Notes under the pieces: generated by a model
Databases searched by the model: none
Seen by the model: the letters and a program-made list of their open reading frames with translations, nothing else
What the model was told of the DNA's origin: nothing
Source: Tanypteryx hageni
Taxonomy: Eukaryota; Arthropoda; Insecta; Odonata; Petaluridae
Direction of reading: 5' to 3'
Assembly (NCBI GenBank): GCA_028673005.1
Contig: CM054115.1
Coordinates: forward strand, 4,075,501-4,139,500
Length of the DNA stretch: 64,000 nucleotides
Program-made: the position numbers and the translations under genes
Shown: piece by piece, positions 43,820 through 55,396 of the stretch
Layout of the letters: each line of letters starts with the position of its first letter
Numbering within the stretch: position 1 is the first letter of the stretch

Positions 43820-44857
43820 CATTTGTCTGGAAAATTGTACATAGACATACATAGTTATATTTACTTAAGGAACATCATACTTTTTCGAAGCTTGAATAAT
43901 GTTCATTTTTTCTACCTCTTGAGCTAAGACTATTTTAAAATTCATGTTATAACTTCATCGGATTCCTCTGTTAATCTGGGATTTGGAAGAACCTTTTTTC
44001 TCAATATGATCAACATCCTTTTTGGCACCTATTTTTAAAATAATGGATGGGTAAAAACTTGCTAAGGTAGGTACAAAGAATACGCCGATGCACTGATAGC
44101 TCCAATTCAATGACTAATGAGGAGTTCAGCCGCCGACTGAATTTGACCTATTTTCGCCTCAGATGCTTTTCAAGTACATTTTAATATGTACGCCTGATGT
44201 GTTTACAATGTATCACTTAACAGCCGTGCGGAATGTACAGTGATTTTTTGAAACACGATTTTACGATCTTTTAAAATTACTATTACTCGAATATAACGCA
44301 GTGGCTACTTTTAAAATTTTTTTGGAAAAAACACTGTGTTATATTCTGGAAAATATGGTAATTTAAATTACAACAAATTACCAACTAAGTTAAATGTAAT
44401 TACAAACTGTGGGAGCCAAGGGGCAGAATTTAAGTGGAAAGGATAAAAACATGATAGCGCCAAACTTGAACATCTTTTCAATAGCATTCATACTTGGTTC
44501 AAAGAGTAAATAGCGTAAATAGTATTTCCGTATCTAGGTGCGCTGTTTATGCTCTGCTAGTGTGATTTACGTTTGAGGTTTTTGAAGTTTTCACCCAAAA
44601 GAATTCATACGTATTTCCGTCTCTACTACGCTGTTCCTAAGTAGCATCTGCTAAAGCGAGTGCTTTTTTGAAAAGAAGGTTCATATTTCTAACTCTAGGG
44701 GTGCTGTTCCTACTCTGCTGCCAATTTTGAAATCTTCGTCCAATATTTCTGATTTTTTTTTTGCAACGCTAAGCCAAAAAATGTTAACAACTGTTGGGGA
44801 TTGCATGCTAAATTAAAAAAAAATCGGAAATTCTAACGTAAAATGGCATGAATAGTG
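43820..44857. other. Unassigned DNA with a short inverted repeat
   Basis: CGAATATAACGCAGTG (about 44288) is roughly inverted at CACTGTGTTATATTC (about 44333-44347) and followed by TGGAAAATATGG|TA, again a pogo-like terminus. No gene found. Confidence 0.4.
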
Positions 44858-44996
44858 GGAAAACTTAAATGAAATTGTGTAAATACAGGGTTTTACTTAC
44901 ATTGGAATCATAGGAAAATTGACGGGACATAAAAAAAATGTAAATATCAGGAAAACGTACATTCCGATAACCTAAGTACGGGGTTTCACTGTATCT
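44858..44996. mobile_element. Terminus of a Tigger-type MITE family
   Basis: The right end ...CGGGGTTTCACTG|TA (44996) is the inverse of the 57952 copy. The reverse complement shares with it TTATCGGAATGTA and GTCCCGTCAATTTTCC. A second internal word, CAGGGTTTTACTTA (44886), repeats the terminus. The left boundary is unknown. Confidence 0.5.
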
Positions 44997-45049
44997 CTTA
45001 AACAACCCATTTTGTCTGTGTAATATAAAAATCCTGTGTATGAACCTCC

Positions 45050-45640
45050 TAGGTGTCCCATGCCTCATTCTAAGTATCTCTAGAAGGGCTAAGGATCTGA
45101 AACTTGGAAAGCTGGTTTGTCATAGGTCACAACTGATGGAAAAATCAAAAAATCTCAAAAATTACATTTTTAGGGGGTCTTCTTGACCCCATCTTTTCAT
45201 TTCAATACCCATAAGAAAAGCATGAGATTTAATGCAGGCCATTCTATATATGCTTTTTTAAATTACTTAAAATTGAGATGCGAATTTAGGATAAAGTGTT
45301 TTGTAGATGAAAGTTTAGAAGAAAATAGTTTAATTTTTGAAGACAAAAGTCAAATCCGTCCCGATTTAGCATAAATATTTATTTTTAATCGCAATGAAAG
45401 TATATTTTTCTGATGCACAACAATAAAAATTTCAAACTACCATAGCAACCAGCTCAAAGGTTTTAAAAGTGAAATGGCAATCTTTCAATAATAATAATAA
45501 TTAAGGATGTCATAATGAACTATTGATTTATAATCTAATCAACTCGCAACAATTGATGCAGACCATAGATTAAACATTCTCCTTACCATTAGGTTTGTTT
45601 TTGTCACCATAGACTAAATATTCTCCTTACCATTGGGTAT
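45050..45640. repeat. Repeat family R, inverted copy
   Basis: It contains TCTAGAAGGGCTAAGGATCT, GGGGGTCTTCTTGACCCC (about 45174-45191) and AATACCCATAAGAAAAGC, which correspond in inverse orientation to parts of 36830-37440. No gene. Confidence 0.5.
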
Positions 45641-45960
45641 GTTTTTGTCCATGCTCCTTATTTTCTCACCCTCTCAAATTTGACTCCCCTTTTCTGTTCG
45701 TTCTTTGTTTGCACCATATTGGAATAATGGATGGAGACAGGAGTATGGGAAAAAGGGAGAGTGAAAGGGAGAAGGAAGGAAAGAGAGATAGCGGAAGGGA
45801 GAGAATGAGAGAAAGTGGAAGTTTGGGAAAGCAGGAGGTTTGGTGGGAGGTTGAGAGGGAGAGGAGTGGGAGGAAGGGAGATAGAAGCCTGAAAATAGAG
45901 CTGTATATAATTTTCTATCTTAAATATATGCCATATACGGCCAAAGACCACTTGCCCAAA
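45641..45960. other. Purine-rich tract
   Basis: 45727-45890 is strongly GA-rich on the + strand (GGGAAAAAGGGAGAGTGAAA-like). The open stretches across it are compositional and not a gene. Confidence 0.5.
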
Positions 45961-45974
45961 AATACCTATGAGGA

Positions 45975-46520
45975 GACCTACTTGTCAACTTTGACGTAGT
46001 GTCTCTGATCACCAATATCCCCACTGAAGATGTCATCAACATCACCAGATCGCTAACAAACCAAGGTTTTCCAGAGGACTTCCCAGACCTAGTAGAATTC
46101 TGCCTCAACAACGCCTACTTTATGTGGAACAGGAAGGTTTACCAGCAAACCATGGGTGCAGCCATGGACTCCCCACTCTCGCCAGTCATCGCAAACCTGT
46201 TCATGGAAGAATTCGAACGGAAAGCCATAGACTCGTATGAAAAGAAACCTAAGCTTTTTTTTTAGGTATGTGGACGACACCATTGCGATTTGGCCCCATG
46301 GAATGGAAGAATTAAAAAAGTTTCTACAACACTTGAACACCCAGAATGCTGCTATACAGTTCACGATGGAGATAGAAAAAAACCATCGCCTGCCCTTTTT
46401 GATGTCCTTGTTACCAAGAAGCAAGATGGAAGCTTGGGACATGCTGTTTACCGGAAGAAGACAGATCGATCGGTATCTGAAGGCCACTCTTCTCCCCTTG
46501 ACACCAAGGGCACTCTTCTC
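45975..46520 (+). pseudogene. Penelope-like element E: partial reverse transcriptase
   Basis: LLVNFDVVSLITNIPTEDV (motif A, about 45977-46030), NRKVYQQTMGAAMDSPLSPV (motif B, 46125-46184), NLFMEEFERKAI, then after a frameshift at about 46260 FRYVDDTIAIWPHGMEEL (motif C, 46260-46315) and IQFTMEIEKNHRLPFL. These are Penelope-type RT motifs of yet another family. The 5' part and any endonuclease are missing. The reading dissolves near 46520 where a LINE in the opposite direction begins. Confidence 0.8.
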
Positions 46521-46639
46521 CTGGCCTGGTCCCACTTCAATCAAGGAAGTGAATGCCAGCCAATCTCCCATGGTCGAGACGCCATGCAACATTGGCCTCA
46601 CAACCGAGCGAGGGATAATCTCTGACTCCCAGCCAATTA

Positions 46640-48290
46640 ATGGCACAGCCAGTATATGCACCCTTTATAGGCCATTTTTCTCGCATTGACGCATATAATA
46701 ATTCCCCATAAACAGACCATTTGGCCAAGGGCAGGGTCCTGTAGTTAGTAAATTTGCTGCTATAAACAGTAAAATCCGGAAGGGATACTGGTGAGGGCCA
46801 TCCATTAGGGAAAGGCCTTCCATCCCTGCCCTCTGTCACTCTTGGTTTGAGAGTCTTCCACGCCTGAACAACTGAATTATAGAAGGCTCCAATTTTATTG
46901 GACCTCCGGAAAGGATCCTGTCCATAAAATATGTTAAGGGCATCACCCTCTCTCCTGTAGTCTGCCAGGCAGTTGGCTCTGAGGATCCTCCAAGGACTCT
47001 GGGGGACCAAAAAGGAAACGTTGTGTAAACAGGAACCAAAAAGTTCGTGTCTTCAGGGTGATGTCCACCAGACCCAACCCTTCTACGGCAAGTGGTGTAA
47101 AGAGTGTGGCTGAGCCAGTCCAGTGCCTGCCCCCATTCCAGACAAAGTCCACCAGTCTGCTCTGCAGACCTTGCAGGCAACCACTAAGTGAGGTGTACAC
47201 CTGCAGGATGTGCCATATCCACGGGGCGATAAATTTATTGACCGCGAGGACATGACCTCTTAAGGACATCAGTGTCACCCTCGGTTTCCACTTGTTTAGG
47301 CCCGCCGTTATTTTCTGCATATATGCAGCGTTGTTTTCGTCCCTCTCCCATTGAGGGTCGATGTCGAGCCAGACGTCAAGGTACTTTACGCCGTCACTCG
47401 ACCAAGTGAAGCCCAATGGTGCATCTGGACGATTTCTCCAGCTCCCCATCCATGGTCTTTGTGTTGTTCAGGAGAGCACCAGACATGAGCGCATACTTCT
47501 CGAAGGAGTGAGAGACTCAGATGAAGTCCTCTTCCTCACCAAGGAAGACACATTCTTCATCGGCATAAGCGCTGACAGTGAGGGCAGTCTCAGCTGGCGG
47601 GGGGAGGAGAAGCCCTCATAGATTTTTCCTCAGCATGGAAAGCAAGGGCTCTATTGATATGGAATAGAGCTGGCCAGACAAGGGACAACCTTGCCTTATC
47701 CCTCGCAAAAAGGGGATGGGGTCACAGAGAGAGGCAACCCGAACCAAGCCCCTCGCACTGTTATAGATTGTGCGTATCCTTGCGATGATGGTGTGGCCAA
47801 ACCCCATATCCTGCATGCTGCGAAACAGGTGCCTATGCAAGACCCTGTCGAAGGCATTTTGCTGATCAAGGGAGAGCAATGTCGACGGGGCATTCCCCTC
47901 ATTCTCTAGCCAGATGGTGTCTCTCACAAGAGCAATGTTATCGAATATCATTCTTTCAGGAATGCAGTAGCCTTGTTCTGGAGAGATCATGGAAGCTATG
48001 ACGGAGGAGAACCTCGCAGAAAGCACCTTTGCCAGGATCTTATAGTCCGTGTTCAGCAGGGATATGGGCCTCCAGTTCCCCATCGATCGGGCATCGCCCC
48101 CCAATCAAAGCAATCACCGCCGTCACGACAGAAGGTTTGGAAAAGAGGCTGCCGTCGAATCAGTCTCCTGGTGGAAGACTATATCCAGAGACCAACGTCT
48201 CAAGAAGGCTGTGAGTTGAGCCCACTTAGCCCCACTACAGATGGAGTAGACATTCCATTCTTGCCTCCCACTAGCCATTATAAATACGGA
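46640..48290 (-). pseudogene. L1/Tx1-like LINE ORF2 fragment (RT and C-terminus)
   Basis: From about 48104: RSMGNWRPISLLNTDYKILA, SPEQGYCIPERMIFDNIALV, STLLSLDQQNAFDRVLHRHL (motif A), GIRQGCPLSGQLYSISIEPL (motif B), then AYADEECVFLGEEEDF (motif C, about 47530-47580), where the usual YADD is YADE. After frameshifts come VKYLDVWLDIDPQWERDENN and LSLRGHVLAVNKFIAPWIWH, then the long C-terminal tail typical of Tx1-type elements. The 5' end (endonuclease) is missing. At least three lesions plus the altered catalytic box make it dead. Confidence 0.8.
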
Positions 48291-48665
48291 AAAATAGGTG
48301 TGTAAATAAATAAATATAGAAAAAGTAGCGGAGTATAGACAATAACTAGAAAAATAAATAAATAGATAGGCAATAGAGAGAAGGTGGACTAGATTAGAAT
48401 CAGGTATCTTGCCGGTCTAACAAGGAGAGGCTACGGACTGTAACTCACAGATTTTGTTCATCTTCTACCAGCGGACAGTTTAGATCAATATAAGAATGCC
48501 TTTTTGGAATTGCTGGCCAATGGCTTTTAGTTCAAGAGAAATAATTAATTAATAATATATATAATATATATATAATAATAATTAATTAAAAAGTACAAAA
48601 ATGGACCCATTTGCTTAAATACTTGTAGATTCCCTCTCCCTTTCAATAGAGGCTGTAGCCTAGAG
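48291..48665. other. AT-rich spacer
   Basis: TA/AAT-rich runs (ATAAATAAATAAATA near 48307; ATAATATATATAATAT near 48551). No gene. Confidence 0.5.
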
Positions 48666-50760
48666 CAGTGTTTCTCAACTGAAAACCAGTCGCGGACCGG
48701 TAAAAGTTATGAACATTCCACCAAGGCCCGGTAAAATTTAGCAACCTATATTCAGTATTTTATTCAATTAAATTTCATTAAAACATAAGAATAAAACATT
48801 TTTAATAACATTACATTTTTGAAAAATATCACAGTTTTATCAGATAATCAGTGCGATTGCTGCTGCTCCTTCTCGCTAATCAATTTTTCTATTCTTGGAC
48901 TGAGAGAGGTAACTGCTAAACGTAGTGCGCGGCTAACAGCAAGTCGATTTCTTTCTTTTGTCTTTATGACAGTCATGGCTGAAAAGGCGATTTCGCACAA
49001 GTAAGTGGTTGAAAATGGTAATAAAAACTTGACTGCGTTTTCATACAATTCTGGATACTCAGTATTGACATTTAGCCAAAATTTAATCACACTCGTCGAG
49101 TTAAAGACTGATTTTAATCCTAAATCTGAAGACAGTTCAATTAGTTGTTCCTCTTCAGTGTTCGTCAGGCTGTTGTTTTCATGTACTACAAACGGATCTA
49201 TAACCCATAAATTTCCTAATCGCAGATCTTCCTCTGGTGGGTAATAGGCATTGAATGCTCGAGAAAGTACTTCAAGATGTTCACAAATAATTCTTGTGAT
49301 GCTTTCAATATCCAACTTCACTGAACCCATGAAATCAGAAAACAAAGGAAACATTTCGTAATTTCTATCACGTACCCGCTTGCACCAAAGTGTTAACTTT
49401 TTTAAATGCATCCATTTTATTGTTCAAATTAAAAATAGTTGTCGTGTGCCCCTGAAGACTCAAATTCAACTCGTTCACAAGGGAAAATATATCAGCTAAA
49501 TATATTAGTTTTGCTATCCATTCATTGCAACAGAAACAGTCAGCAAATGCTTCTAGCCTTTGTTCAAACAACCTTTTCAAAACTTTTTCTCTCAATAGCC
49601 ACCGAACTTCTGCATTAAGTAGTAAGTGCACGTGATCAGCACCCATTTCTTCGCACAAGATAGAAAAAAGTCGTGAATTCAATGCACTGCCCTTTATAAA
49701 GTCTACAATTTTTACTGATTGCATGAGAACATTATTTAGGTCTGGAGACATTTTTTCCTTTGCTAAATGCTCACGGTGTATGAAGCAGTGAGTAACTACC
49801 ATTCTAGCGTAACCTAATTTTCTTATCCTTTTTACTTCTCCAGAATGCCTGCCAGTCATGCTTGCTGCTCCATCTGTGCATATTCCGAAACAATTTTTCC
49901 ATTCAAGACCTTTACTTTCAATGTACTCATTTATTGGGTTGAATATTTCCCAGCTTGTGGTTTGAGAAGGCAGTTCAAGGCAACATAATAATTCTTTCTT
50001 CATATCTCCTGCATCAAAATAAATGAAACATACATAGCATAAAAGTATTGCTCTATTAGAAACATCTGTTGACTCATCTAACTGTATTGCAAACCATTTA
50101 GACATTTTGATATTTTGGATCAACAGATCTTCAATGTCCGAGGATAATTCGGAAATCCTGCGCTCAACAGTATCATTGGAAAGTGGTATGGTTTTCATTT
50201 TGTCTCCGGCTGTTGAACCTAAAACTTCAATACAAACTTCTACCAAACAAGGTTTTATCAATTCTTTGCCAGTTGAATATGGTTTCTTGCATTTAGCTAT
50301 TTGAAAGGCCACCAAATAAGAAGATCTTAATAAGGACTTTTCTACCGCAAAAAACTTTTTAAATACATTATTTTGTGATTTCACCTCCTGCAATTTTCGT
50401 TAGAAAAATTCTACTGGTTTATTTTGTAATTCTGGGTGTTTTGAGTTCAAATGACGAGAAAGCTTTGCAGGTTTCAAACATTCGTTTGACAGAATATCCT
50501 CACAAATTATGCACTGTGGTTTTAGTAAAAACATTTCTGATCCCGGACATGCGATAAAACCTAATTTTAAATATTCACTGCTATATCTCTGAACAAAACC
50601 AGTCTTTTTCTTTTTCTTGTGCGGACAGTCAATTTCATCTGCAGCATCCGATTCATTATTAATGTTACTGGTTGATGGACTTTTAGTATTTGCCTCTTCT
50701 TTACAAAAAAACTGAGCAATGTTCCTTTTCTTCGTTTGTCACTCATTTTTAAACAACCCC
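48666..50760 (-). mobile_element. hAT element (Charlie/ZBED-like), one end identified
   Basis: The end CAGTGTTTCTCAACTGAAAA (48666-48685), followed by a GC-rich CGCGGACCGG stretch, is the classic terminus of Charlie-type hAT elements. It lies just beyond the stop of a hAT transposase gene. I could not find the opposite terminus near 50760-51000, so the right boundary is set by the start codon only. Confidence 0.65.
48848..50746 (-). pseudogene. hAT transposase, ZBED5/FAM200-like, three lesions
   Basis: It starts MSDKRRK at 50746, then shifts frame to NIAQFFCKEEANTKSPSTSN. A BED-like zinc finger (CIICEDILSNECLKPAKLSR, HLNSKHPEL) follows at about 50425-50520. A TAA after PVEFF (about 50400) is in frame. 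The RNase-H-like core then includes KWFAIQLDESTDVSNRAILL, CFGICTDGAASMTGRHSGEV and VVTHCFIHREHLA. A frameshift near 49390 leads to the C-terminal dimerisation region: LPFSTTYLCEIAFSAMTVIK, RNRLAVSRALRLAVTSLSPR, ending 48848. This is the usual layout of ZBED5/SCAND3/FAM200-like genes, which derive from hAT elements. The lesions argue for a transposon copy, not a host gene. Confidence 0.85.
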
Positions 50761-53189
50761 ACTTATCAGCATGTAATTATCAATAATTTGACAATTCTGC
50801 ATTTTCACGCAGTTCCGAAACTGAAAACAAACAAGCCTATCATTAAAATTTATTATGAGTAAAATCAAATTAAAGTTTTTGTAGTAAATAAGAAATATTT
50901 AGAGTAAATTAAATTATAGAGTATAATTTTATAGGCAATTTAAATATCTTGACAACCATTGACTTGGCATAAGTAGCAGCTAAAGACATTTCGCCGCCCT
51001 TAAAAATTTGCCGCCCTCCCTCCCCACGTCATATTATGTGGGTATTCGATGGTCAAGAATTTTATTTTACTAAATTATTTATATCTATAATTATAACATC
51101 ATCGAGCCAATATTTATTTTATTTTATTTATTAACATAAGTATTTATAGAAAAACTTCAATCTGTATAAGACGTCACCTCAGTAATAAACATGTATATCT
51201 GTTACGAGTTGTCGGTGGTTGGATACTACAAGCGCGTTAGTTTTCGTATTTAAAATTTAGTGGCTCAGATAGATCTGCATCAGCAATTACAATAATCATC
51301 ATTAAGACAATAGCATTCAAATCGGTGCTGAATTGGCGAAGAAATATGTTTTCAATCGAAAAAGGAGGTTTTCAACAATAAAGAATCTCAGCTACCATAG
51401 CAACTAGGACAATGCTTTTCAATGGGAATTTGCAATCTGTATCATAATGGCATCGATGTAATGCTTTTTAATTGGGAAATTCTTATAGTCCAATTGATCT
51501 CAACCAAACACATGCGTGTGACGATGTCATAATTATAAAACAAGATATATCTTATTAAATAAAAAACATTACTCCTTTCAATTGATAAATGTATATTTAT
51601 AATAGCTTTGATTTAGAGCTTCTAATGAGAATAAGTGGATTTTATTGTAATGCCATTGGTTTAACATTTCCAACGCTAACTTTTGACAATGTCATAATCC
51701 TAAAATACGAACTTTTAGCAAACGGGAACAAAATTAATGTCGTATTTTGTTAAGTTTTCTTATAAATTTATAAATGTAATTATTGAGGAAAGTGAACAGA
51801 TTTGAAACTTGGTTTGTCAAAATCATGGAAACATTAATGCTACAACCTTCTATTACTATCAACAGAAAAATATGAAGTCATGGGTATTTCGGGATTTATT
51901 TTCATCCGGAAACATTCTAAAAGGCACCAATAATCCTAACACACAAAATATTCCAAGTTTTGCGATTTTTTTGTGTAAAATATAGGCTATTGTCTTAATG
52001 ATGTTTATTTATATTTCTGACGCAGGGCGATCCGAATCAATGAACTTGAAAAACAAAAACAATGACGCTCTTGCAGTATGCAAGCATCGAAAACTTGTAT
52101 TAGTATTATCATTTAAAAGGTAAGCTATTAGCCATATATTTCTAAAATTACAAGTATTTAAATACTACAGATGACGAATTCATTTCCCATTATATGAATC
52201 GTAAAAATCACATTAAAGAAACAAAAAGAATGTGTACATCGCTATTTATTTTCCACAGGGATTGTGATTTCTCATACCCAACAAAAATAATTTATCTAGA
52301 AAATTTTCAACTTCAATGATGTCTTTACACTGTACGCTATCATGAGCATCGAATCTTAAAAATGATTTATTTTGAACTAATCTTTCATATACTAACTATA
52401 CTAATATACTGTCGAAATTAAATATTTTTTACTACTTACTTATTCCACGCCGAATTATATCTCTTTCCTCTGATGTTGGGAACAATTAATATTTCACTTC
52501 AATGGCTAAATATTTTGACACAAAAAAGAAAATAACATAAGAATATATAATTCTTGTCCACTTTTAGAAATGATGTTTATCAAATATAACATCTAATGTT
52601 AGATGTTTGAATAGACCGTCACAAAACACTACTAACCTGCGCCAAAGACGAATATAAAAAAGCACAATACAAAACCGTGGAGTGTTCCTTCTTCTGTAAC
52701 TAGTAAGACAAGACTGGCGGAGGGTGCACAAAATACGTTTACTTGGACTGGCGATGAAAGGTTATGGCCAATAACCTCGAGAGAAAACGTCACACTGGAA
52801 AAACCTCTTTAAAGCAATTCAGAAATGACCCTTCATATGGCTCTTGGTGGACAAAATGTTATCTTTAGTAGAGGCTGCCGACATTCCCTTCTCTGCAGGA
52901 ATTCTCGAAAGGGCCAATCCTGCCATTGGAGGGGGTCTTTTCGGCATGCGATATCTTAAGGAAATGGTGAAGGACACATTCGGGTAGCGATCCAAAGCTG
53001 TTGAAGATTAGTGGCACGGCTAAAAGTAGACCTTTCTATTTCTTTTGTTCTTTACTGGTGCATTTGGACCCCGTGACCATGCTGCGTGGTTATAGCGAAA
53101 GATGAATGCAAGATGAGGCGAGTCTCCTGGCCGTAGGGAAATCTTCCTTAATTTTGCTTTCTCCTACGCATACTACTATCACCCAATTT
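50761..53189. repeat. Repeat-rich DNA including the empty-site paralogue of the RTE locus
   Basis: The locus 51200-51310 resembles the left flank of the intact RTE and crosses the insertion point (ATAATCATCATTAAGAC at about 51290) without an element. At about 51930-52010 the inverted word CTATTGTCTTAATGATG and the CCTAACACACAAAATATTCC stretch match the right flank in the other orientation. No gene recognised; 52640-53100 has no interpretable frame. Confidence 0.55.
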
Positions 53190-53486
53190 ATGAAGGACAT
53201 ATGCAATGAATTTGTTGTATTTGAGGAAGCTTCACCTCAAACCAGCACAAGCGGAACTCAACTAACCAGGCTCACAGGGAACAAGCACTTTATGGAAAAG
53301 ATTCCTCCTCCCCCTGGAAAGACAAGACTACAGAGAAAATGCAAAGTGTGCTCTGACAAAGGAAAAAAAGAGACAGGAAAGGCTGCAAGGAAGGACACAT
53401 CTTATCAATGCAGTTTATGTAAAATCCCTCTGTGCGTACAACCATGTTTCAAATTGTTTCATTCAAAAAAAAATTACAAAAGTTAG
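53190..53486 (+). pseudogene. piggyBac transposase C-terminal end, remnant 3
   Basis: The frame ending at 53486 reads RLTGNKHFMEKIPPPPGKTR, then the cysteine-rich domain LQRKCKVCSDKG...SYQCSLCKIPLCVQPCFKLFH. This pattern (CxxC, CxxC, C...C...H) is the zinc-binding DNA-contact domain at the end of piggyBac/PGBD4-like transposases. No catalytic part precedes it. The open frame extends upstream to 53106 without recognisable similarity. Confidence 0.7.
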
Positions 53487-53909
53487 TGTTTGAGTTTTTT
53501 ATTATGTAAGTGTTCCTAATTATAAATAATTTTTTCTCACATGATTTGCATTTAATTTATTTTAACATAAAAATGGTAATATGACATGGAGCAACTTTGT
53601 AGAGTATTTTTCATCATATATTCATTTGATATATACTATCACATTGTCATAGTTTTTTCTGTTCATGAATTTTCCTTCATTCCCCCTTGCGGTTGAGACT
53701 TTCTTTCAGTTGGTTGTGTAGATGGTTACTCAGAGGACGTGTTGTATTCCTCGTGTATATTTTATTTGGTGAACCTGTATTCTGTTGTCAGTAATTTCTT
53801 TTTGAGTGCTTCAGAGACTTTTTATCGGTGTAATAAATTGTGCTACCTGGAGCTGATATAAATTCCTATAATTTCTGGAACCCATAATGGCTTCTCTCTA
53901 GTAAAGCAA

Positions 53910-54361
53910 CTGCATTGGATAAGGAAATAAAGTCTACCATAAATGGGAAAGAAAAAATTATGCTGAAACCGGAAATAATTTGCAGTTACAATAAATTTAT
54001 GGGGGGGATTGACACTTCTGATATGATGCTGTATACTTACATGGATGAAAGAAAGTGTAAAATATTGGAAAAAAGTTGCGTTCAATATAATTTCAAGGAT
54101 GGTTTTGAATAGCTATATTCTATATAAAGAAAATTTCCAAGGATCTGGGAAACTGCAATCGAGGCTAACATATGTAGTAAATATAATTGAGCATTTAGGT
54201 AATGAGTGGTTTTCAATGAGGTAAAAGACAGCTAAAGTGGGTGTTCAAAAACTTGATGGAAAAAAAGACGCTAATTGTAGTGTTTGCAGCGCTAAGAATA
54301 GAAGAAAAAGATCCCAAACTGTTTGCATTAGATGTAACAAAGGCTTACATGGGAAGTGTTA
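53910..54361 (+). pseudogene. piggyBac transposase C-terminal third, remnant 4
   Basis: KEIKSTINGKEKIMLKPEII and CSYNKFMGGIDTSDMMLYTY contain the third catalytic Asp of piggyBac in the usual GG(V/I)DxxD setting. After a shift near 54090 the reading gives VLNSYILYKENF and the cysteine-rich end NCSVCSAKNRRKRSQTVCIR, CNKGLHGKC, stop at 54361. The N-terminal two thirds are absent. Confidence 0.75.
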
Positions 54362-54885
54362 ATGGTCAAAAATAATCTTTGTAACTTTTTTAAAAAGAAA
54401 GTTGTTTTATAGTAATTTTTCAATGTGATAAATATTTTACTGCTCTGTTATGGGAATGTATGCCTAAAGGAAGACATCATTTTCCATAAAATTTTATATT
54501 GGGATGTGACATCTTAAGAAACTAGAAATGATAGTGATAAACGGTTAGTATGTACGTGGCAAGAAACTACTAAAAAATAAAGTAATTATTTCTTCATGAG
54601 CATTTATTGCATTTAAATAAAGTATACATTTTCATTTCAGACTTAACTACTGTTTATAGATAGCTTGAGCCATTACACTCTCTGTCTGAAACTTAAAAAA
54701 ATAAGTACAAACATCTTCAAAATGTCAATTTAAAAAATTAAAATCACCCAAGGATTGCATAACAGCAAAAAAACATAAAAATATAAATGGTGCAATATAC
54801 ATTGTACAGATTTTCTCGTATACCTTTGATCTCACTACACTTTTTGCCCCGAAATTAACTCTCCCCTCGGACGTGTGCACTCAGG
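54362..54885. other. AT-rich spacer
   Basis: No gene or repeat recognised. Confidence 0.4.
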
Positions 54886-55396
54886 AATAATGCCACTGGA
54901 TGATATATAGTAACTTTTTTGGGACATATGGCTTAGTTAGTATTATATGTGACATCAGGCTGTACATTTGGATGGAATTTAAACGAAATCCTTAGAGCCA
55001 TTTTTGAGTAAATCTAATTTGGTTTCAAAATATCCAAGAATAAAGTGCCCTTAATTGTTGCGCAATATCATTTATCTCATCAGAATGTCTTTTATGAATG
55101 ATATTATCCATAACTATGATATATCATTCGATTTAGTTTAACCGTAAGGCTGTAGTAAGAGTTTGAATGGATTGCGGAGGAGGCATGACTTCATAAGGAT
55201 TAGGTAAGGTAGCTTAGCATACATTGTAATGTCACTGGATGGCATATAGAGTGTTCAAGAGATATATGGCTTACGTTGTATTATTTGTGACATCAGGCTC
55301 TACAATTGGTATGATTTTAATCATTCTCTGGAGCCATTTTGAGTAAATCAAATTTTTCAAAAAATCGCCAAGAATAAACTACCCTTTATTTTTGTG
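54886..55396. repeat. Imperfect tandem duplication, period about 340 bp
   Basis: About 54890-55065 and 55230-55390 share successive words: CCACTGGATG(A/G)(T/C)ATATAG / TCACTGGATGGCATATAGAG, GACATATGGCTTA / GATATATGGCTTA, GTGACATCAGGCT, AGCCATTTTTGAGTAAATC / AGCCATTTTGAGTAAATC, CCAAGAATAAA. Function unknown. Confidence 0.7.

Noticed and set aside
45709..45999. Arg/Glu-rich + strand frame
   Set aside because: It lies in a GA-rich low-complexity tract; composition alone explains it.
48848..50746. Domesticated ZBED-type host gene
   Set aside because: An in-frame TAA and two frameshifts, plus a hAT terminus at 48666, indicate a dead transposon copy instead.
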